From Bretschneidera sinensis (taxonomy: Eukaryota; Streptophyta; Magnoliopsida; Brassicales; Akaniaceae): DNA of 64,000 bases. A program made the position numbers and the translations under genes. The DNA is taken from the NCBI GenBank assembly GCA_023935145.1, contig CM043705.1, forward strand, positions 53,423,584-53,487,583. Reading direction: 5' to 3'. Of the stretch, positions 22,251-31,800 are shown one piece after another (within the stretch, counting starts at the first letter, position 1; each line of letters begins with the position of its first letter). The notes below the pieces were generated by a model. The model did not search any database and had not been told where the DNA came from. It saw only the letters and a program-made list of their open reading frames with translations.

Positions 22251-22853
22251 ACTCACAGGATTGAAGGACATGCAATTCATTTCTGCCCACAACTTAAAAC
22301 AGAACCTCAACAATGAAGGTATTTATTGGGCAAAGAGTATCCCCAACTATAAGCATCCTGTAAGAAATTTAAATGGCTTCCAAGTTTTGCGGTGGACTAG
22401 GAAACCAAATTCCACACAGTCACTTATGGTAACCACGAGTTTAGCTTAATGATTCTACCTCTTTTCACCTGGGAGTAATGTCTTAATTTTTATCTGAACT
22501 GTCATCGCTTTAGTAAAAAAAATATTAACAATCCTTGGCCTAATATCTCCTAAATAATTTCTCATAAATAAGGCACCCAAAATTGTCATTCTCATCTCTG
22601 TTGGATTTTTATCTAACAAAATATTCTTTAAGAGATATTTCCAATCCACAGCAAGCCTATGTACAGTCCGCAAAATATTTGGAGTCCATCCATGGTCAAG
22701 ATCTAGCGAGCCTTTAGATTCGAATATGTGTCACACAAAAAAAGAAGTATCACCTTATCCCGGAAAAAAAAATCAACTTTTCATGCTTCTTATTTAACAT
22801 GAATTCCTAATTTTTAGTACTAATTTTTCCCTTCCTTTGACTGGCCCCAAGAA
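22251..22853. other. Upstream region of the membrane-protein gene
   Basis: About 600 bp between the Athila remnant and the ATG at 22854. It contains short open stretches on both strands with no recognisable domain. It should hold the promoter and 5' UTR of the gene. No clear TATA box was identified. Confidence 0.4.
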
Positions 22854-25800
22854 ATGGATAGTGCAGAAATAACGGAAGCCTTGAATGAATGGGAGCAAAT
22901 CCAATCACCACCTCTCCACATGCCACCAACTAGCCAATCAAAAGAATGGGACATGGTTGTCATTAGAGAAAACAATAACTTATCAAGTTTTCCTCCAACC
23001 CACCATGAAGGCTTACAAATCAATGAACAACCAAATTCACCTTCTTCTTCTTCATCGTCACCGGATAACGGTTTAGCTAGTAATGGCTGGAGGATAGATT
23101 CAATGCTGCATGTGGCCTATGTTGTTGGGAGGCATTTGAGGCTGCTTTTTAGGGTCATTAGCTCCAAGATTGTGCAAATTGCTAACAAAATACGTTATTT
23201 TGTGGTTTGGACAAGGGGTTTTTGGTCATTTTTATCTGTCACCAGAGTCATAGCGGCAGTGTTGATGTCCTTGTTGCATGTAAGGGTGCAGAGATGGCGC
23301 AGAAGAGTACATGAAGAGAAGAAGAAGAATGGCTTGATTCTTCTAATTGAAGAAAAAGACCAGGTTTGTTCCTATAGCATAATTAATTAATCAGATTCTT
23401 CTAATTATTTTGCTTCCTTTTATAGATTGAAGATATCATAGGTGTTTTTTGGAACATTGAAACATGCTGAATCATTGTACATTTCATCTACAAGCAAAAT
23501 TTTCATATAATTTTGGGGTTGGGGCTTTTTTTCTTTTCCTTGATTTTTTTTTGGGGGGGGGGGGGGGGGGGGGGGGTTGCTAGTTTCTTACATCAAAAGG
23601 CTAAAAGAATTAGGGATGAAATGAATTTATTCATATATTTTTTATGTCATTAAGATTGTTTTGAGCAATTTACAAGCAGCTGATTGTTGTCAATCAATAG
23701 TAAGCAACTTCCAGTTCACAAATGCTTGATTCTGTTTCCCGTGGTAAATGAAGAACAAAATGTTATGAGCTTCCTTCATATTTTTGAAGAAGGATCCTAA
23801 TTGTATGTGGTTTGGTGCTGTTGACATCGGATACTTACAGAAATTCTTACTTGTACTTGGTGCAAAACATTATTTTTACACCGTGTAATTGTTAGGTAAC
23901 TTCTCTGGTAACATGAATAGTAACTGTAAGGATATTACTAGTAAAGTTACCTGACAATTACCAGTGAAGTTTTCATTCGGTGCAAAAAAAGATGTTTTGC
24001 ATTAGATATAGATAAGAATTTCTCCGGATATGCTAGACAAGATCATTTAAAAGTTAAATCAATGTTTTCGATTGCACCATCAAAATTTTTAAGAACAAAA
24101 TACCCATTTGTCACGTCAGTAAAGTAGGGATTTTTGAGCAAAACATGTTTTTCTCTCCCTCCCTGCATGAGATGAATAGTGACTAGAATCAACGTCCACG
24201 CGAAGTTTTGTAGCAAATTCCAATCGAATCTCGCCACGGCATTTGCACGGTTGCCTTTTTCTTTTGTAAACACAAAAATTAATTGTATTTACAAATCTGA
24301 ACTTTTGGAGTCACCAGCGGACCAATTTGTAAAATTCACAAAATTATTTTCGAGTTTAATTGGTGAATAAATATAATTCCTAAATTAAGTGGTGGGAAAA
24401 ATATTATTTTGGAGAGATTCTAGGTAAGGAAAGAAGAATTTGCTTATGATTGACTATTTTGAGCAAGACTGATAAAATGATGATAGACATGAAATAAATA
24501 GAGGGAGCATAAAAATAAATAATACAAGTGTTTATGTAGTTCGGCTTGAAGCCTAGTCCAAGGGAGCAATAATAAGAAATATTACAAAAAATTGTATTTC
24601 TGAACAACTCTTTCTCTCTATACTACTTTTTTCTTTCTATTGTCTCTCTTGTATGAAATGCTTCTATGTTGATCTATCTTTGAATGAAGAATCCATGGGG
24701 CATTTATAGGTTTTTTTCTCGAGTTATGATGCACTCACACTCTTGACTATATTTATTACCATTAATTACACATTGCTTATTATTCACTGTTTTTACTTTT
24801 TTTCATTTATTATGTCTACATTTAATTCTTCATTTATTATTTTTATTCATGTCTACATTTAAACCCCCAAAACATATTTGTACAACAAAGTTGTACAACA
24901 TGTTCATGTCTCTTTGGATTGCAATTTTTGGATTTGTATGTTTCTCTGTTGTCATTTTGTGATTAATAATTTCTCTATCTGCCACTTCAAAAAGAAATTA
25001 TTATTGTGTTTTGTACTGCGCTTGATGAAAATTGTTAGTTGTGAGGACTTTGATTTTGAGTTTGATATATAGTTTAATTTGTAATATGTATATATATTGT
25101 ATATAGTGGTTTGAATAGATATTATTGTAAGTATGTATGTTTTTGGAGTTTGGACTATTGATGATGATTGTATGTATTTTTTGTTTCAGTGTGATGATCT
25201 TGTTTCGATACGATGATGTTGCCTTTTGATACGTATGTATGTTGATGATGTTCTGTTGGTATATACGTTTTTGAATGTTCTGAACAATTGTATGATGTAT
25301 GTATTTATGTTTCAGTATTCATTTTGATATGTAGTATGATAATGATGTTCTTTCTCTCGGTGTACGATGATAATGATCGCATGTTTATTTTGGTATAGTT
25401 GATGATTTGTCTCTTGATATGTATGATGATATTTTCTCATGCACGATGAGGATGATGATGACATGTATGTCATGTATGTTCTTCTCTGTCTTAAGATGTA
25501 TGTGTGCATCATAATGCATACTCTCTCTCTCTCTCTTGGTATACATGTATCTATGATGCAAGCTCTTTCTATTTCTTTCTATTTTTTTTATTTTTTTACA
25601 AAATACAATATATGCAGCTTCCATTTATGAGCTAATTTAGGATCTGTAACAATCTCAGTCCTTCTTATTCATGAGCAAATTTAGTATTTCTGAAGCAAAT
25701 ATCCATATTCCTTCTTATTCAAGAACGGATATACTTTGTGTTTCTGAAGTCAGAATCCATACTTATAATGGTGTTTCCTATTTAAGAATAGATCTATAAG

Positions 25801-28800
25801 TAGATGACCCTTTACGGGTATGCTTTATATAAAAGTTGAATCTGTACTTGGAATGGACCTGCCCATTCAAGAGTGTGTAGATAACCCTTGATACCGCCAA
25901 AAAACACCCCTCCAATAGGAAGACGGCACGCGGATCCTCTTGATGACAGGACATAAAGGAGACACGTGAACAATCCAGGACCAAACAGCTAAGCCTCCAG
26001 GTCATAACCGCCCTCCAGGGCTCCATCACCCCAGCTGAGCCTCCACGTCATCACCGCCTTCCAGATCATCATTGCCTAACCAAGTTAGGACGTCAGGTCA
26101 GTAGACTGCCCCGGGCGCATGAACGACTCCTGATCAAACCAGCAAGGCAAAGCCCTAATAGACGGCCCCCGGCCACCCAACTGGGCCTCTTAGGCATTGT
26201 TGCAAAACCAAGTTGGGGTGTCAGGTGACCAACCGCCCTCATACTTGGATGGCTCCTGATCAAGCTAGCAAGGCAAAGCCCTAGCGAACAGCACCCAACC
26301 ACTTAGCTGGACCTCCTAGGCATCATTACCTGAACCAGTTAAGGGCATCATGTCATTGCAGCTCTAGGACCAACGCCGCCTCCAAAGCCCTATAAAAAGA
26401 GTTAGGTATGCATTCCAAACGATCCAACTTTTCTCAACTTAAAAAGGGAACACTCGTCCCTTGCATACACTTTATTTCGCCCTAACTTAAGCTTCGGAGC
26501 ATCCCCGGAGGCACCCCCCCTCGCGACCCCATATCCCCTATCTCTTTCCCTGTGCAGGCACATCTGAGGCTCGACCTCCAGCTCAGCAACACACATTTTT
26601 GGCATCAACAGATTGGCGACGTCTGTGAGAAACCACCATCTTTCGCTGGCAGTAGCAGCAAAGAAGTTTAAATAACTTATTTGTTGTCATGCCACCCAAA
26701 ACCCTTGCCAAGGACCTTGGTAAGGGCGTAATGAGGACCAGGACGAGTTCCTCGGCCGAGTCTGAGGCACGCCCCAACATAGCCACTCTCCAGGCGCAAT
26801 TTGTAGAACTCTCGCGACTTGTGACTAACGTAATCGTCGAGATCCGTGGAGGAACTCGTCAGCCATCACTAGTACCCCCTCGGCCAGACCCTAGTCATAC
26901 TATGTCGGGTAGCCGCAGACACTCTACCGATGGTTGTTCTGCAACCAAGTCTTCCCAACCCCGTATGGCCAGGTCCAGAGAAAGCCTCTTCGTCCAAACA
27001 CAGTGGAGATCTCGGCAGGTGGGTCGAGGACATAGAAGGATGGATCAATGAAGCTCTTAAAGGCCGAAGCCACAACGTCATGGACGAGCTTGATGTGCAG
27101 GACCCCCCTTTCACTCCGGAGGTCCTCGAGGCCCCCCTCCCGCCAAATTTTCGAATGCCTCAGATTAAAATCTATGATGGATCCACTGACCCCTTGGATC
27201 ACTTCCAGCACTACAGAACCACGATGACACTCCATAGGCATTCTGACTCTATGATGTGTCAAGCTTTTCCCTTGACACTCGAAAAAGAAGTCGGATGCCC
27301 ACCCACTGATATAGTAAATTTTGTGAATAATGAAATTTTACCGGTGGTACTAATTCATCGGAAATGGTGTTCTAATACACGGAGGTTCACAAGAATTGTC
27401 AGAAAAGATCCAGAGAAAGCCATATTCGAGTGGAAGTAATGGCGAACGAAAGTAAAGCAAGGATTGAGAAGTTCAATGGAGCAAACTTCGGTTTGTGGAA
27501 GATGCAAATAGAGGATTATCTTTACCAGAAAGACCTTTATCTTCCTCTTGGCGGCAAAACAAAGAAACCACAGGAAATGATAGATGAACAGTGGGAGGTG
27601 CTGGACAGGAAGACTCTTGCCATGATCAGACTTTCTCTCGCTGCAACTGTTGCGTTCAACATCTCGAAGGAGAAAACCACTGCAGATTTAATGGCATTTT
27701 TGTCCAAAATGTATGAGAAGCCATTAGCCTCAAATAAGGTATTCTTGATGAAAAGAATTTTCAATATGAAGATGGAATATGATGGTAGCATCGCTGAACT
27801 TTTGAACGGTTTCAACACACTGACAAGTCAGTTGGAATCCGTTGGGATCAGCTTTGACGACGAAGTTAGAGCACTGCTAACTTTGTCATCATTACCAGAT
27901 AGCTGGGATAGTCTGGTAATGGCTGTTAGTAACTCTTCTGGATCTGGAAAGCTAAAGTTCGATGACGTTGTAGGAGTTCTTCTAAACGAATAATTGTGCA
28001 AAAGATCTTCAGGATCCGCGGAAACGTCTGGGAATGCTTTGAGCATAGCAGAAAGAGGAAGATCTTCAAATAGAGGAAACAAGAATCATGGAAGTTCTAA
28101 ATTCAGGAAGAGTACATCAAGAGGACCAAAATCAAGAAGTAGAGGTTGCTGGAACTACAGAAAGAAAGGACATCTGATGAGAGATTGCAAAGCACCAAAG
28201 CATAATGATAATCAGGAAAGTAAAAATTCTATTAATCTTTCTGATAAAGATTCTGATGCTTTAATTCTTTCCGTTGCTGTACGTAATGATTTGTGGGTGA
28301 TAGATTATGGTGCATCTTTTCATGCTACCTGTCAGAAGGAGATACTCCAAAATTATGTGCAGGGTGATTTCGGGAAAGTGTTTCTCGGAGATGATGAACC
28401 ATGCAACATAACTGGAAGAATAGATATATAGATAAACCTGACGAATGGGACTACCCTACAGTTGAAAGACGTGCAACATGTTCCGAATCTCACAAGAAAT
28501 TTGATATCAGTTGGCCAACTGTCAGATTCAGGATGCAAAACCACTTTCACAAGTGATTCATGAAAGGTGTCGAAAAGGGCTATGGTAATAGCTCACGGAA
28601 AGTAAGAAGACATTCTCTATGTGATGAGTGGAACAAATAATGTTCTAACAACTGCATCAATAGATTCGAGCACAGAAACCTGGTACCGCAGACTTGGGCA
28701 TATGAGTGAGAAAGGTATGAAGGTCATGCTATCAAAAGGGAAGATTCCAAATTTGAAGCATCTGGACCTGAGCTTCTGTGAAGACTGTCTCTATGGAAAA

Positions 28801-31800
28801 CAGAAAAAGGTGAATTTTTCTAAGACAGGCAGAAAACCAAAGCTTGAAAAACCGGAATTGGTCCATACAAATGTGTGGGGACCAACCAAGGTACTATCTC
28901 TTAATGGGCCTCAATACTATGTTACTTTTATTGATGATGCCACTAGGAAGTTATGGGTGTATTTCTTGAAGCATAAATCTGATGTATTTAATGTCTTCAA
29001 AAAGTGGAAAGCTATGGTTGAGACTGAAATAGGTTGGAAGCTAAAGTGTCTGAGGTCAGACAATGGTGGAGAATATTGCAGCGAGGAATTTGAGGAATAT
29101 TGTGCTCTTAATGGTGTTAAGAGGTAGAAGATAGTTCCTAAAACACCGCAGCAAAATGGAGTGGCAGAACGCATGAACCGAACCATTAATGAACGTGCTA
29201 GAAGCATGAGGATTAATGCTGGATTACCCAAACAGTTCTGGGCAGAAGTTGTGAACACATCAGTCTATCTTATCAACAGAGGACCATCTGTTGTACTTGA
29301 GTTTGAACTTCCAGAAGAAACGTGGACAGGAAAAGAGGTAAACCTATCGCACTTAAGAATATTTGGTTGTACCTCTTATGTCCATATAAACTCAGATGAA
29401 AGGTCTAAGCTATACCCGAAATTCAAAAAGTGTGTCTTTGTTGGATATAGCATTAATGAGTTTGGCTATCGGTTTTGGGATCCAGAAAACTAAAAAGTCT
29501 TCAGAAGTAGAGATGTAGTGTTTAACGAGAATGTTCTATATAAAGACATAATGAAACAGGTAGAAGGGGAAACAGAAAAGAAAGAGTTTGTAGAACTTGA
29601 GGAAATTTCTACAAAATGAGTTGTTGACCCTCGCCCGTATTTTAATGATGGCAAAACACAACTGTTATTTTTCTAACAAGTTTAAGCTAAGTTGTATTAA
29701 GGATCAAACGCATTCAACCGAGGAACAAAGTGCAAGAACTCGAACCAAATCAAGTATCAAGTGAAGACTGAAGATCTAGTATAGGTCTTAAGGTTTAGAA
29801 CCAATGTAAGTCTCACTTATACATTGTATTAGCTTGTTCAATGGCTCGAACACAAAAGGTTTTCTAAAATCGTTGATTTTAAAACAAATGTTTTTAATGA
29901 AAAACAGAAGAAAAACTAGGTTGGAAGACAACCCAGTCGACTGGGTACATATACCAGTCGACTGGTATATAGGACAGAAGGTCCCCAGTCGACTGGATGA
30001 ATTAACCCAGTTGACTAATAAAATGGATAGAAAGTCCTCAGTCGACTGGATACCCAAAAGGTCTGAAAACACGATTTTTTCAAGTGAACCCAGTCGACTT
30101 GTATCACGACCCAGTCGACTAGAAGTTCAAAAATATGACTGTTGGACTCCAAATCTGAATGTTTTAAAGCAAATCTTTTTCAAATTAAAGTGCTAACGGC
30201 CATATTAATTGATTGTTATATAAACCCATTCAATTAAGCATTCAATAACAAGCTGCATACATTCAAAAAGAGTTGATCTCACACAATCAAGTTTTTATAC
30301 TCTTGAAACACAAAAAGCTTTGAAATAATCTTGTTGAGCCATTTCTTTAAGCTTTACTTTGAAAGAGAGACATTTCTATTGTAATAAGCTTTCATTTGCT
30401 GTCTCTCTACCTTTTACTTTACACTATCTTTTGTAAAGGGATTACTTCAGAGAGGAAGGGAAAACTTCCGAAAGGAAGGGGATTGTTCGGTTTAAGCAAC
30501 ACCTGTAAATTGCTTATGTACGGTTTGTGCAACACCCGGCTAAGTTGTGCTACTAAGATTTCTTAGTGGATTACTTCAAGGAGTTTCTTGAAGAGAGTGG
30601 ACGTAGGGTCGGAACGAATCCAATATTGCCGAACCACTATAAACTGTGTTTGCATCCTCTTTCCTTAAACTCTTTATTTACAATGCATTACTTGTCTTAA
30701 TTGTTTGCTGCTTATACGTTTTTATAAACTTGTATTAATTCCTCAAAAAGTTTTAAAAACCTAATTCACCCCCCCTCTTGGGTTGAAACCTCGAGCTACA
30801 GGAGTGCTACAACCCAGAGATGAGAACATAGAATCTCAGACTCTTGTTCCCCAAGTTCCTCCTCAAGAATTGAGGAGATCAGAAAGAGTTAACAAAGGTC
30901 AACTCCCAGCTCGTTATTTAACATCTATGAATTATTTGTCATTAACTGACAATGGTGAACCAGAATGTTATGAAGAAGCAATGCAGGTTAAGGATAAGCT
31001 CAAGTGGGAGGCTGGAATGAATGAAGAGATGGACTCCCAGATAGCAAATTAGACATGGGATTTGGCTGAGCTTCCAGTAGGCAAAAAAGCTTTGCATAAC
31101 AAGTGGGTTTACAAGTTGAAAGAAGAACACGATGGAACTGAGCGATATAAGGCCAGGTTGGTAGTCAAGGGATTTCAACAGAAGGCAGGTATCGACTACA
31201 CTGAGATTTTCTCTCCTGTTGTAAAGTTGTGTACCATCAGATCTGTATTGAGCATTGTTGCAGTAGAAGACTTACATCTAGAATAGCTAGATGTGAAAAC
31301 CGCTTTCCTTCACGGTGATCTGAATGAAGACATCTACATGAAGCAACCACAGAGGTATGAAGAACTAGGGAATGAAGAGATGGTCTGTAAGCTCAAAAAA
31401 AACTTGTATGGGTTGAAACAAGCACCCAGACAGTGGTATATCAGGTTTGATAATTTCATGTCTAAAAATGGGTATACAAGATGTAACGCTAACCACTGTT
31501 GTTATTTCAAGAAATTTGATGATTCCTACATCATTCTTCTATTGTATGTGGATGATATGCTTATTGCAGGATCAAGCATGATGAAAATAACAATGTTGAA
31601 GGAACAACTCTCCAAAGAGTTTTCTATGAAGGATTTGGGTATGGATAAACAAATCCTTGGTATACGGATCAGCAGAGACAGGAAGAATCATAGATTGTGG
31701 CTATCTCAAGAACAGTTCATCGAAAAGATACTAAAAAGGTTCAACATGGATCGGGCTAAAACGGTGAGCACTCCACTAGCAAGTCACTTCGCACTTTCAA

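Noticed and set aside
22455..22673. Minus-strand 72-codon frame before the membrane-protein gene
   Set aside because: No recognisable domain or start context; may be a remnant but cannot be supported.
25312..25630. Overlapping small frames in the TGATG-rich region
   Set aside because: Low-complexity translation artefacts.
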